Assembly: GCF_000518765.1 (NCBI RefSeq)
Contig: NZ_KI912489.1
Location: 190,652-254,651 of the forward strand
DNA length: 64,000 nucleotides
Source of the DNA: Ruminococcus flavefaciens ATCC 19208
GTDB lineage: Bacteria > Bacillota > Clostridia > Oscillospirales > Ruminococcaceae
Direction of reading: 5' to 3'
The translations under genes were made by a program, and so were the position numbers. The notes below the pieces were generated by a model. That model did not search any database, was not told the DNA's origin, and saw only the letters and a list, made by a program, of their open reading frames with translations. Below, one piece after another: positions 8,368 to 16,528 of this stretch. Positions within the stretch are counted from its first letter, which is position 1. Every line of letters begins with the position of its first letter.

Positions 8368-10161
8368 TTAAACCATTTCCCCTTTTTCTATTCTTTCGGC
8401 AAGGTCGTTAAGGTACACCCATCGGTCCATTTTCTCGGAAAGCTCTGTTTCGAGTCTGTCCTTTTCGTCCGAAAGCTCCTGCAAGCGGACGTAATCCGAG
8501 GAATTCTTTGCAATTTCCTTTTCTGTATCAGCAATAGCATGTTCCAGCTTTGCGATATCGTCGTCGATAGTCTCGTACTCACGCTGCTCCTTGAATGAAA
8601 AACGGAGCTTTGTCTTGCCGATGAATGTGCGCTCTTTCTTTTCGCCTTTTTTCTTCGGCTTAGAGTCGGTGACTGTATTGTTTTGCAGAGCCTTTTCGGC
8701 GTAGTCGCTGTAATTGCCGTTATATCGAGTACACTGACCGTCCTTGAATTCAAGTATCTCATTTGCCATTTTGTCGAGGAAATATCTGTCGTGGGATACC
8801 GCGATAACGGCACCGCTGAAGCTTTCAAGGTAATCCTCAAGTATGGTGAGGGTCGTTATATCAAGGTCATTGGTTGGCTCGTCAAGGAGCAGGATATTCG
8901 GCGCGGTCATAAGTATTTTTAGCAGATACAGCCTTTTTCTTTCTCCGCCCGAGAGCTTTTCTATCCTGTTCCATTGGAGCTCGGGGGTAAAGAGGAAGCG
9001 TTCAAGCATTTGCGCAGCTGTAACGGTACCGTCGGGAGTCTGTACTATGTCGGCGGTCTCACGTATGTATTCGATAACGCGCATACTCTCGTCCATAGAC
9101 TCGCATTCCTGCGAGAAATAGCCGATATTTACGGTATCTCCCAGAACTATGCTTCCCTTGTCGGGAGCAGTCTCTCCTGTGAGCATTTTCAGGAATGTAC
9201 TCTTTCCTGCGCCGTTGTGACCCACTATGCCTATTCTTGCATCACGGGAGATGATGTACGAAAAGTCCGTAATAAGCGGTTTGCCGTCTATGGATTTGCT
9301 GATATTCTCTATTTCGATGGTCTTTTTGCCCAGTCGTGAGGACACGGACTGTAATTTCAGCTTTTCAGCCTCCACGGGTATCTCTCTGTTTTTCAGAGCC
9401 TCAAAGCGTTCGATACGATCCTTTGATTTTGTACCTCTTGCTCTTGCACCGCGGTTTATCCATTCAAGCTCACGCCTGTACAGGGACTTGTTTTTGCGCT
9501 CGGCAGCCTCCGCATCGGCTTCACGCTGAGCCTTTACAAGAAGATATTCGCTGTAGCTGCCGCTGCAGGTATAGAGCTTTCCGCGGTCTATTTCAGCTAT
9601 GCTGCGGCATATCTTATTAAGGAAGTATCTGTCATGGGTTACCATTACGATAGCTCCGCGGTATTTCATCAGCAGGTCCTCAAGCATCTGTGCTGTCTCG
9701 TTGTCGATATGGTTGGTAGGCTCGTCAAGAAGCAGTACATCGCTGGGCTGAATGAGAGCGGCTGCAATGCCTGCACGGCGTTTTTCGCCGCCCGAAAGTG
9801 TGCTGATATCCCTTTCGCAGTCGGAAAGTCCCATCTTGTCAAGTATTGATCTTGCCTCGTATTCCTTTGAGGAGCGCAGATCATCGGGAAGATGCGAAAG
9901 TACCTGCTGTAGTATGCTTCCGTGATCATCGAACTGGGGTATCTGAGGAAGATAGGAAAGTCTTATGCCGTTAGTCCTGATGACTTCGCCGCTGTCGGCT
10001 TCCTCTGCACCTGCAAGTATCTTCAGCAGGGTGGATTTGCCCGTACCGTTTATGCCGATAATGCCCACTTTATCCCCTTCGTTAAGGAAGAATGAGATGT
10101 CATCGAGCACCTTTCTTTCCATGTATGTTTTTGATATGTTCTGAGCTGTTAATAGTATCAC
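8368..10161 (-). CDS. ABC-F family ATPase (Uup-like translation factor)
   Basis: Protein of 597 aa with two ABC domains in one chain and no membrane segment. Domain 1 has Walker A GINGTGKST, signature LSGGEKRR and Walker B LLLDEPTNHID. Domain 2 has GHNGAGKST, LSGGERKRL and LLLDEPTNDLD. They are joined by the charged linker typical of ABC-F proteins, and a C-terminal coiled coil (about 525-597) resembles Uup. ABC-F proteins act at the ribosomal E site, either easing stalls or giving antibiotic protection; which applies cannot be told here. The start is GTG at 10161 with SD AAGGAG 8 nt upstream. The leader is long and structured. Confidence 0.9.
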   Translation of the reverse strand: MILLTAQNISKTYMERKVLDDISFFLNEGDKVGIIGINGTGKSTLLKILAGAEEADSGEVIRTNGIRLSYLPQIPQFDDHGSILQQVLSHLPDDLRSSKEYEARSILDKMGLSDCERDISTLSGGEKRRAGIAAALIQPSDVLLLDEPTNHIDNETAQMLEDLLMKYRGAIVMVTHDRYFLNKICRSIAEIDRGKLYTCSGSYSEYLLVKAQREADAEAAERKNKSLYRRELEWINRGARARGTKSKDRIERFEALKNREIPVEAEKLKLQSVSSRLGKKTIEIENISKSIDGKPLITDFSYIISRDARIGIVGHNGAGKSTFLKMLTGETAPDKGSIVLGDTVNIGYFSQECESMDESMRVIEYIRETADIVQTPDGTVTAAQMLERFLFTPELQWNRIEKLSGGERKRLYLLKILMTAPNILLLDEPTNDLDITTLTILEDYLESFSGAVIAVSHDRYFLDKMANEILEFKDGQCTRYNGNYSDYAEKALQNNTVTDSKPKKKGEKKERTFIGKTKLRFSFKEQREYETIDDDIAKLEHAIADTEKEIAKNSSDYVRLQELSDEKDRLETELSEKMDRWVYLNDLAERIEKGEMV

Positions 10162-10241
10162 AGATCTCGCTCCTTAGCTTTTTTGAGAGTTTTTATAATC
10201 AACGTATGCTCAAATTCACTGTTTTTTAAAGAATTTGCGCT

Positions 10242-10283
10242 CCCTGAACAGAGTTCAGGGCAATAACCGCCTGACGGCGGTTA
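10242..10283 (-). other. Two adjacent hairpins in the ABC-F leader
   Basis: An 8 bp hairpin (CCCTGAAC, loop AGA, GTTCAGGG; 10242-10260) and an 8 bp hairpin (TAACCGCC, loop TGAC, GGCGGTTA; 10264-10283) lie within the first ~50 nt of the predicted ABC-F transcript. Neither is followed by a T run. Read on the minus strand, the segment also holds a 12-codon GTG-initiated frame without a clear ribosome site. This is either a regulatory leader or a dispersed intergenic repeat. Confidence 0.5.
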
Positions 10284-10297
10284 AAGAGTACACATTA

Positions 10298-10326
10298 ATT
10301 ATATCATAACAAAAAAACGAAATCAA
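10298..10326 (-). promoter_or_regulatory. Promoter of the ABC-F gene
   Basis: TTGATT and TATAAT on the minus strand are separated by 17 bp. The transcript would begin near 10291, giving a leader of about 130 nt. Confidence 0.7.
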
Positions 10327-10450
10327 TATAAATGTCTTTTGTCGGAATGTCATAAATTTATTATTGTTCAAAATAAGTTAAATTAGTATATAAATTTGCT
10401 GTATTTTGCAAATCTATCTTATACAATCCGCCGAATAATCCGCAAACATC

Positions 10451-10479
10451 TTGACATCGCCGGACGATATGTGTACAAT
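10451..10479 (+). promoter_or_regulatory. Promoter of the sugar-binding lipoprotein gene
   Basis: TTGACA and TACAAT are separated by 17 bp. The start codon lies about 75 bp downstream. Confidence 0.8.
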
Positions 10480-10552
10480 TAAAATGTAAATAATAATTGG
10501 CTTATTATGCAAATAAGTAAAAAGGATATTAAAATTCCAAGGGGGTAATATT

Positions 10553-11692
10553 ATGAAAAAAGCAATGGCAGCTATCCTCTCTGCTGCAATGTTAGGCACT
10601 CTTGTATCCTGCGGAAACTCTAAAAATGAAAGCAAGGAGTCAGAAAATAATTCAAGCAATGCAGGAAAAACCATAGGCATTGCTATGCCTAATCAGAACC
10701 TTGACCGTTGGAACAGTGACGGTGAATACCTTAAACAGAAGTTTGAGTCGGCAGGCTATAAGGTCGAACTCACTTTCTCAAGCGGCGATGCTACAAAGCA
10801 GAATAATGACATTATAGGCATGATAGACAATGGCGTTGATCTTCTTCTTGTTGCGGCTGTTGACGGCAGCAGACTCTCAAAGACTCTTGATGCGGCTAAG
10901 GAAAAGAATATTCCTGTTATCGCCTATGATCGTCTTATAATGGATACAAATGCTGTTACCTATTATATTACATTCGATAATGAGAGCGTTGGCAAGATGC
11001 AGGGTGAGTATGTAAGGGACGCACTTTCTCTTGATACGACAGACGGTCCTTATAATATCGAATTTATAGCAGGCGATGCTAATGACAATAACGCAAAAGT
11101 ATTCTTTAAGGGCGAATATGAGGCTCTTGAAGACTATATTGAAAGCGGCAAGCTGAATATTCTTTCAGGCAAAAAGAAGTTTGAAATGGTCACAACTCCT
11201 GGCTGGAGTACGGAAAATGCTGAAAAGCATATGAAAACTATCATTAAAGATTATTATTCAGACGGCGAACAGCTCGATGCTGTAATATGCGCTAACGATT
11301 CAACTGCTCTCGGCGTGATCCAGGCTCTTGAGTCGGGATATAACGGCAAGGCTCCTGTTATAGTTGGTCAGGACGGCGATGTTGCTAATCTTAAAGCGAT
11401 CGTTGACGGTACACAGGCAATGACTGTTTTCAAGAATGTTAAAGACGAAGCAGGTGTTGCTTATGAGGTATGTAAGACTCTGCTCGACGGAGGAATACCT
11501 GCTGCTGATTTTGTTAAGACTCTTCCCGTAGATGTAAAATATGATTCCGATGCTTACAACAACAATGTTAAGTACGTACAGTCATATATTCTTGCACCTC
11601 AGCTTATAGATGAGGATAATCTTCAGCTTCTGGTAAACGCAGGACTTTACAAATGGGACAGTAATAATAAGTACCTTGAATCAGCAACTTAA
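10553..11692 (+). CDS. Sugar ABC-transporter binding lipoprotein (ChvE/XylF-like)
   Basis: Protein of 379 aa with a lipoprotein signal ending at the lipobox LVSCG, a Ser/Asn-rich tether, then a type I periplasmic binding fold (GKTIGIAMPNQNLDRW, GVDLLLVAAVDGSRL, IPVIAYDRLI, ICANDSTALGVIQAL, VIVGQDGD). The spacing and motifs match the ChvE/XylF multiple-monosaccharide group (xylose, glucose, galactose). SD GGGGG precedes the ATG, with its own promoter and a strong terminator. No permease or ATPase gene is next to it, so it is an orphan here and may serve a distant transporter or a chemo-sensing role. Confidence 0.88.
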   Translation: MKKAMAAILSAAMLGTLVSCGNSKNESKESENNSSNAGKTIGIAMPNQNLDRWNSDGEYLKQKFESAGYKVELTFSSGDATKQNNDIIGMIDNGVDLLLVAAVDGSRLSKTLDAAKEKNIPVIAYDRLIMDTNAVTYYITFDNESVGKMQGEYVRDALSLDTTDGPYNIEFIAGDANDNNAKVFFKGEYEALEDYIESGKLNILSGKKKFEMVTTPGWSTENAEKHMKTIIKDYYSDGEQLDAVICANDSTALGVIQALESGYNGKAPVIVGQDGDVANLKAIVDGTQAMTVFKNVKDEAGVAYEVCKTLLDGGIPAADFVKTLPVDVKYDSDAYNNNVKYVQSYILAPQLIDEDNLQLLVNAGLYKWDSNNKYLESAT

Positions 11693-11717
11693 AGACAGTA
11701 TAAATATGTTTATTGTA

Positions 11718-11763
11718 TCAGGCATCTCCGTGTTATGTTCGGAGATGCCTGATTTCTGTATTT
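11718..11763 (+). terminator. Terminator after the sugar-binding protein gene
   Basis: A perfect 13 bp stem (TCAGGCATCTCCG / CGGAGATGCCTGA) is followed by a T-rich tail. Confidence 0.9.
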
Positions 11764-11881
11764 TTATCGGATATTTTGGGGAGTTCAGTGGACTGCTCCC
11801 ACATATTCAGATTTTTATTTGCGTTGCTCTTGACTTTTTTTCAATGATATTATATAATTATATTGTTGTCAAATTTGATAT

Positions 11882-12034
11882 GCTTGTGTAGCACAGTTGG
11901 TAGTGCAGCTCATTTGCTGAACAAACGACCGCTGCCTGTGGCAGATGAAGGGAGTTTGTGAAGGGAAGAAATATGGAGAAATGCGAGTGTATGCGAGCAG
12001 TACGACTTATTTCTGACCGACAATGAGCAGGTCG
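11882..12034 (+). pseudogene. Broken tRNA-Thr 5' region, copy A, interrupted in the anticodon loop
   Basis: From 11882 the sequence matches the acceptor 5' strand (GCTTGTG), D arm and anticodon stem of the intact tRNA downstream, up to GCTCATT at 11914. About 107 bp of unrelated sequence follows, then AATGAGCAGGTCG resumes at 12022. The interruption lies exactly in the anticodon loop and removes the CGT anticodon. The T arm and acceptor 3' strand are missing. After the resumption a 7 bp hairpin (GCAGGTC / GACCTGC, 12027-12045) is followed by an A-rich tract. Confidence 0.7.
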
Positions 12035-12064
12035 CACAGACCTGCATAAAAAATAATAGAATAT

Positions 12065-12112
12065 GCTTGTGTAGCACAGTTGGTAGTGCAGCTCATTCGT
12101 AATGAGCAGGTC
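12065..12112 (+). pseudogene. Truncated tRNA-Thr 5' half, copy B
   Basis: It contains acceptor 5' strand GCTTGTG, D arm, and a complete anticodon arm GCTCA-TTCGTAA-TGAGC with anticodon CGT, ending at AGGTC. The T arm and the acceptor 3' strand are absent, replaced by a ~59 bp tail starting TCGGACTG. Compared with the intact copy the anticodon stem differs at both sides of one pair (T-A instead of G-C), so pairing is kept. Confidence 0.75.
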
Positions 12113-12171
12113 TCGGACTGAAAATAAAGCGACAGCCGTGCAGCACCTTACAAAATTCAAAAATTTAATAT

Positions 12172-12219
12172 GCTAGTGTAGCACAGTTGGTAGTGCAGCG
12201 CATTCGTAATGCGCAGGTC
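12172..12219 (+). pseudogene. Truncated tRNA-Thr 5' half, copy C
   Basis: Identical to the intact tRNA from GCTAGTG through the anticodon arm (GCGCA-TTCGTAA-TGCGC) to AGGTC. Then comes the same TCGGACTG tail found after copies B and D. It begins 107 bp after copy B. Confidence 0.75.
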
Positions 12220-12277
12220 TCGGACTGAATATAAAGCGACAGCCGTGCAGCACCTTACAAATTTAAAAATTTAATAT

Positions 12278-12325
12278 GCTAGTGTAGCACAGTTGGTAGT
12301 GCAGCGCATTCGTAATGCGCAGGTC
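12278..12325 (+). pseudogene. Truncated tRNA-Thr 5' half, copy D
   Basis: Same organisation as copy C, 106 bp further on, ending at AGGTC and followed by a slightly diverged copy of the tail. It lacks any partner for the acceptor 5' strand, so it cannot form a tRNA. Confidence 0.75.
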
Positions 12326-12384
12326 TCGGACTGATTATAAAGCGACAACCGTGCAGCGCCTTACAAATTTAAAAATTTAATAAT

Positions 12385-12460
12385 GCTAGTGTAGCACAGT
12401 TGGTAGTGCAGCGCATTCGTAATGCGCAGGTCGCCCGTTCGAGCCGGGTCACTAGCTCCA
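12385..12460 (+). tRNA. tRNA-Thr (anticodon CGT), CCA encoded
   Basis: Complete cloverleaf: acceptor GCTAGTG with CACTAGC (7 bp), D arm GCAC/GTGC, anticodon stem GCGCA/TGCGC with loop TTCGTAA (CGT at 12418-12420), and T stem GCCCG/CGGGT with loop TTCGAGC. Discriminator T and CCA are encoded at 12457-12460. A 15 bp terminator follows at once. It is the only intact tRNA in the window and the last unit of the tandem array of 5' halves. Confidence 0.93.
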
Positions 12461-12498
12461 AAGAACCGCTTAGGATTACTCCTAAGCGGTTCTTTGTT
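12461..12498 (+). terminator. Terminator of tRNA-Thr
   Basis: A perfect 15 bp stem (AAGAACCGCTTAGGA / TCCTAAGCGGTTCTT) with loop TTAC is followed by TGTTGTTT. Confidence 0.92.
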
Positions 12499-12536
12499 GT
12501 TTGACTGATTAGGATAAAATCATATGCCTGATAATT

Positions 12537-12580
12537 TTTGTCCCAAAACTATTGACATTTGTCCCAAGGTGATATATAAT
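12537..12580 (+). promoter_or_regulatory. Promoter of the IetAS pair with two direct-repeat operator candidates
   Basis: TTGACA (12552) and TATAAT (12575) are 17 bp apart. The 10-mer TTTGTCCCAA occurs twice, at 12537 and 12558, exactly 21 bp (two helical turns) apart. The second copy lies between the -35 and -10 boxes. This is the arrangement of an autoregulated promoter. Confidence 0.65.
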
Positions 12581-12604
12581 ATAATTGAATTGGAGGTTGT
12601 TGTT

Positions 12605-13639
12605 ATGAAGAAGAAGAATATATTGAACCTCATAAAGTATTATTCTGATAAAAATGATGTTGGTTTTAGAAATGAGGCGTATGAAATCGCTAAAGATTTT
12701 GATGCAAGTGGAGACTATCAATTAGCAGAATATATTATGGCACTTCTATCAAATGCAAATACTTTTGTTCCGCAAATGAACGAAATGGAAACAGGATTTT
12801 TAGAGAAAGTAGCTATAAATAATGAGCCTCTTCCTCTTCCAGAGCAGATTCAACAAGATGTAATTGGAATTATTAACGCCATTAATCATCGAGTTGGCGT
12901 TAATAAGTTCCTGTTTGAAGGGATGCCGGGAACAGGAAAGACAGAAACAGTAAAGCAGATTGCAAGAATACTTGAACGAGAATTATATATGGTTGATTTT
13001 TCATTAATTGTCGATAGCAAACTTGGCCAAACGCAAAAGAACATTTCTGAACTGTTTAGTGAGATTAATAACTTCTCTAATCCAGATGCGGTTATTATTC
13101 TTTTTGATGAGATTGATTCAATAGCATTAGATCGGACTAATTCTAATGATTTAAGAGAAATGGGAAGAGCTACTTCAGCAATATTGAAAGGCTTAGATAA
13201 TCTTGATGAACGTATAGTAATAATTGCAACCACAAACCTTTATGGGCATTTCGACAGAGCGTTGACCAGACGTTTTGATTCTATAATAAGTTTTGATAGA
13301 TACACAAAAGAAGATTTAGTTGATATTGCGGAAATATTGCTAAATGATTACCTTAATAAATTCAGATTTGCGGGAAGGAATATCCGTTTATTTAAAAAGA
13401 TTATTTCTTTGATGAATCCATTGTTGATGCCAGGAGAATTGAAGAATGTCATTAAAACCTCAATAGCCTTTAGTAATCCAGGCGAAGAGTATAATTATCT
13501 CAAAAGAATATACCAAAACATAACTAATAACTCAGAATTAGATGTTAAAACCTTAAATAGTCAGGGGCTTACTGTTAGAGAAATAGAAATTCTCACAGGT
13601 ATTTCTAAAAGTCAAGTTGCAAGGGAATTAAAGGAGTGA
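12605..13639 (+). CDS. ietA: AAA+ ATPase of an IetAS-type defence/incompatibility pair
   Basis: Protein of 344 aa. The start is the ATG at 12605 after SD GGAGG. Walker A is GMPGTGKT (K112), Walker B IILFDEID (D168, E169), with an arginine-rich sensor region RALTRRFD. The C-terminus (GLTVREIEILTGISKSQVARELKE) looks like a helix-turn-helix. It lies 4 bp upstream of a subtilase gene. Such AAA-ATPase/S8-protease pairs are known as IetAS, first described on an Agrobacterium plasmid and later reported as anti-phage defence. The ATPase is thought to restrain or direct the protease. The pair assignment is by domain content and order. Confidence 0.78.
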   Translation: MKKKNILNLIKYYSDKNDVGFRNEAYEIAKDFDASGDYQLAEYIMALLSNANTFVPQMNEMETGFLEKVAINNEPLPLPEQIQQDVIGIINAINHRVGVNKFLFEGMPGTGKTETVKQIARILERELYMVDFSLIVDSKLGQTQKNISELFSEINNFSNPDAVIILFDEIDSIALDRTNSNDLREMGRATSAILKGLDNLDERIVIIATTNLYGHFDRALTRRFDSIISFDRYTKEDLVDIAEILLNDYLNKFRFAGRNIRLFKKIISLMNPLLMPGELKNVIKTSIAFSNPGEEYNYLKRIYQNITNNSELDVKTLNSQGLTVREIEILTGISKSQVARELKE

Positions 13640-13643
13640 GTAC

Positions 13644-15872
13644 ATGAATCCTACATTGCAGTTAAAAGGAAAATTCGAGCATAAACCTAATCCCAATAAA
13701 CCTGGAGCCAGAAATATTCCAAAAGGAAGAAAGGTTGATTCAAAGCATTTGTCTGAACTTATAGAGCAATTAAAAGCTATTGCTGCATATTGGCAAAAAG
13801 ACAGAACTATAGGCGGAATCCTGCTCAGTGTATATTATATTGATGTAATAGCCAAAAGCAATAGGATCAATTCATTGTTTAAAAAAGGGAAAATATCATC
13901 TAACGATACAATCAGAGGCTCACGTTTTGAAGGAACTCCTCAAAAGCATGTGTTTATTCACTTCATAAGCGAAGAAGTATTATATGAAGCTATACGCAAA
14001 TTATCTATCGTAAATTCGTATATAAAAAATAAGTATAATGGTTGTATTACTCACGATATAATTGATACTATTAACAATAACGAAAAAGTTTATGAGTGTG
14101 AAGATATCAAAAGAAGTGTATTTGTAAATACACTGGTTGATGCTTATTATGTTAGTAAATTTGCAGTTGATACAAAAGTTGAGGATGTAGAAGAGGCTGT
14201 AATAATATCTCTGTATAAGACCAATATCTCTACACGTGATCTTTTAGATAGAATCGGTATTGATATGGCCGAAACTAAAATGATAGATGATCAAACTTTA
14301 AGAGTATCACCAGAGGATTTTGCAAAACTCAAGATGAACGTGCCTTATCTAATATCTATGAAAGTTGTGGATATGAGAGAGATTGCAAAAGAAGATATAT
14401 TAGGATATGATGATTTTGAACCATTATCCATACCAGATCCATCAAACGAGCCTTTTGTAGGCGTTATTGATACTCTCTTTGATGATAGTGTTTATTTTGG
14501 CAAATGGGTTACATACAAAAGAATGATTTCCGATGATATAGAAGTTGATAGTATTGATTATGAACATGGAACTGCGGTTTCTTCAATCATTGTTGATGGG
14601 CCTTCATTTAATAAAAACTTGGATGATGGTTGTGGAAGATTTAGAGTTAAGCATTTTGGTGTTGCAACTCACGGAAGATTCAGTTCATTTACAATAATGC
14701 GTAGCATTCGAGAGATAGTTAAGGCAAACCCTGATATAAAAGTCTGGAATTTATCTCTTGGTTCCGCATTGGAGATCAATCCTAATTACATGTCTCCTGA
14801 AGCTGCAATTCTTGATGAATTACAAAGCTTATATGATATAGTTTTTGTTGTAGCGGGAACAAATAAAGGCAGCAGAACAAAGGAAACAATGAAAATTGGT
14901 GCCCCTGCTGATTCACTTAATTCTTTAGTGGTTAATGCGGTTGACTTTAAGAATAACCCCGCTTCATATCATCGAGTAGGTCCTGTTCTGTCTTTTTTCA
15001 ACAAACCAGATGTAAGCTATTATGGCGGTGATAAAGGAGAATGTATCACAGTCTGTTTACCAAATGGTGAAGGAAAAAAGATAGGCACATCATTTGCAGC
15101 TCCATGGATAGCACGCAAGCTTGCTTTTTTAATTTATAAAATGGGTTTCAGCAGAGAAATTGCTAAGGCATTGATAGTTGATTCCGCAGCTGGATGGAAT
15201 CGTCGAGATGATACTACACACTCTATAGGATTTGGAGTTGTTCCGGTTAGAATTGAGGATATTGTTAATACACCTGACGATGAAATTCGATTTATAATGA
15301 CTGGATTAACAGAATCATATGAAACCTATACCTATAGATTACCAGTGCCATATGAAAACGATGCTCATCCATATTATGCACGAGCAACTTTATGCTATTA
15401 CCCGACTTGTTCGAGAAATCAAGGTGTAGATTATACTGACACAGAAATGGATATTCATTTTGGAAGAATTCATTTAAGTAAAGGCAAGGTTTCAATAAAG
15501 TCGTTGAACAATAATACGCAAGGTGATTCGTCCGGAGCTGGTCTATATGAAGGTGTCGCAAGAACTCTTTATCGCAAATGGGACAATATCAAACATATTA
15601 GCGATCAAATAAAAAGCAGAGCGATTCCAAAGAAAAAATATGAAGCAGGTATGTGGGGACTTAGTATAAAAACTAAGGAACGGCTGAAATCAAAGCATGA
15701 CGCTCCTATGCCATTTGGTGTAGTAGTAACATTAAAGGAAATGCATGGAAAAAACAGAATAAATGATTTTATTCAAATGTGTCAGCTTAATGGATGGATA
15801 GTCAATCGTATCGATATCGATAATAGGATTGATATTTATAACGTTGCTGAGGAAGATGTAGAATTTGAATGA
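13644..15872 (+). CDS. ietS: Subtilisin-like (S8) serine protease of the IetAS-type pair
   Basis: Protein of 742 aa. A ~270 aa N-terminal region of unknown fold precedes a peptidase S8 domain with complete catalytic residues: Asp276 in VGVIDTLFD, His308 in YEHGTAVSS, oxyanion Asn407 in VAGTNKG, and Ser483 in GTSFAAPW. A C-terminal region of ~200 aa follows. There is no signal peptide, so it acts inside the cell, unlike secreted subtilases. SD GGAG lies in the end of the ATPase gene, indicating translational coupling. The base composition of this and the next genes is more AT-rich than the flanking dockerin and feo genes, in keeping with transfer. Confidence 0.8.
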   Translation: MNPTLQLKGKFEHKPNPNKPGARNIPKGRKVDSKHLSELIEQLKAIAAYWQKDRTIGGILLSVYYIDVIAKSNRINSLFKKGKISSNDTIRGSRFEGTPQKHVFIHFISEEVLYEAIRKLSIVNSYIKNKYNGCITHDIIDTINNNEKVYECEDIKRSVFVNTLVDAYYVSKFAVDTKVEDVEEAVIISLYKTNISTRDLLDRIGIDMAETKMIDDQTLRVSPEDFAKLKMNVPYLISMKVVDMREIAKEDILGYDDFEPLSIPDPSNEPFVGVIDTLFDDSVYFGKWVTYKRMISDDIEVDSIDYEHGTAVSSIIVDGPSFNKNLDDGCGRFRVKHFGVATHGRFSSFTIMRSIREIVKANPDIKVWNLSLGSALEINPNYMSPEAAILDELQSLYDIVFVVAGTNKGSRTKETMKIGAPADSLNSLVVNAVDFKNNPASYHRVGPVLSFFNKPDVSYYGGDKGECITVCLPNGEGKKIGTSFAAPWIARKLAFLIYKMGFSREIAKALIVDSAAGWNRRDDTTHSIGFGVVPVRIEDIVNTPDDEIRFIMTGLTESYETYTYRLPVPYENDAHPYYARATLCYYPTCSRNQGVDYTDTEMDIHFGRIHLSKGKVSIKSLNNNTQGDSSGAGLYEGVARTLYRKWDNIKHISDQIKSRAIPKKKYEAGMWGLSIKTKERLKSKHDAPMPFGVVVTLKEMHGKNRINDFIQMCQLNGWIVNRIDIDNRIDIYNVAEEDVEFE

Positions 15873-15917
15873 TTTGTGTGATTCCCGTTGTAAAATGTGA
15901 TATGAAAGGAGAGAAAA

Positions 15918-16307
15918 GTGAATATTATTTTTAAATTTATATTTGAACGAATAACTGACCCTCTCGGTTTGCCAATTAACGCCTCTTATGAGTATATTAT
16001 TCTTGGCATTATTGGATTGCTTGCATATGGTGTTTCGTTTATAAAAGTCGGAGATTTTTATCATAATGGCTTGATTCGCGGCAAAACAGCAGGTTCTCTT
16101 TGTCACTGGCTTCTTAGAGGGGGCTTGTTTGTTTTGCTGTGGTTTGCTGTGTATTGTATTGTTCAAGCATACTTTTGGATTGTTTTAAATTGGCAAAAAC
16201 TTCTTTTGATTGGTGGTAGCATTGTTGGCTTATTTACACTTGGCATAATAGGTGTTTTCACTGTGAGATTTATAATAAATCGTAAAGGAAAAACACCTTC
16301 TTGTTGA
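15918..16307 (+). CDS. Small multi-pass membrane protein, unknown
   Basis: Protein of 129 aa starting at GTG with SD AAGGAG. About three hydrophobic helices are visible (YIILGIIGLLAYGVSF, GGLFVLLWFAVYCIVQAYFWIVL, LLLIGGSIVGLFTLGIIGVF) with a short basic tail. I recognise no family. It sits 45 bp after the IetS-like protease and before the Thoeris pair, on the same strand. It could be a membrane component of either system or a separate effector. Confidence 0.65.
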   Translation: MNIIFKFIFERITDPLGLPINASYEYIILGIIGLLAYGVSFIKVGDFYHNGLIRGKTAGSLCHWLLRGGLFVLLWFAVYCIVQAYFWIVLNWQKLLLIGGSIVGLFTLGIIGVFTVRFIINRKGKTPSC

Positions 16308-16528
16308 ACTGTAGATAGATCATTTGAGCATAAATAGTTATTTGAAGGGTCAAGGATTCAATCTTTTTGAAAATATTAATCGCTATAGAAATGTGGGACA
16401 AGTATAATAAGCACCTGACAAAAACATCATGCTGAAAACGAGCCATTTTACGATAATGCACTGCTTGGCGAGACATATAATTAAAAATTACATAATAAAA
16501 AATGATTATACATAGGAGGTAAATATAT

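Noticed and set aside
12065..12325. Three additional functional tRNA-Thr genes
   Set aside because: Each lacks the T arm and the acceptor 3' strand, so no cloverleaf can form.
11882..12460. T-box or CRISPR-like array
   Set aside because: The repeats are 5' halves of a tRNA with a fixed tail, not T-box specifier stems, and repeats of 107 bp with no variable spacers are not a CRISPR array.
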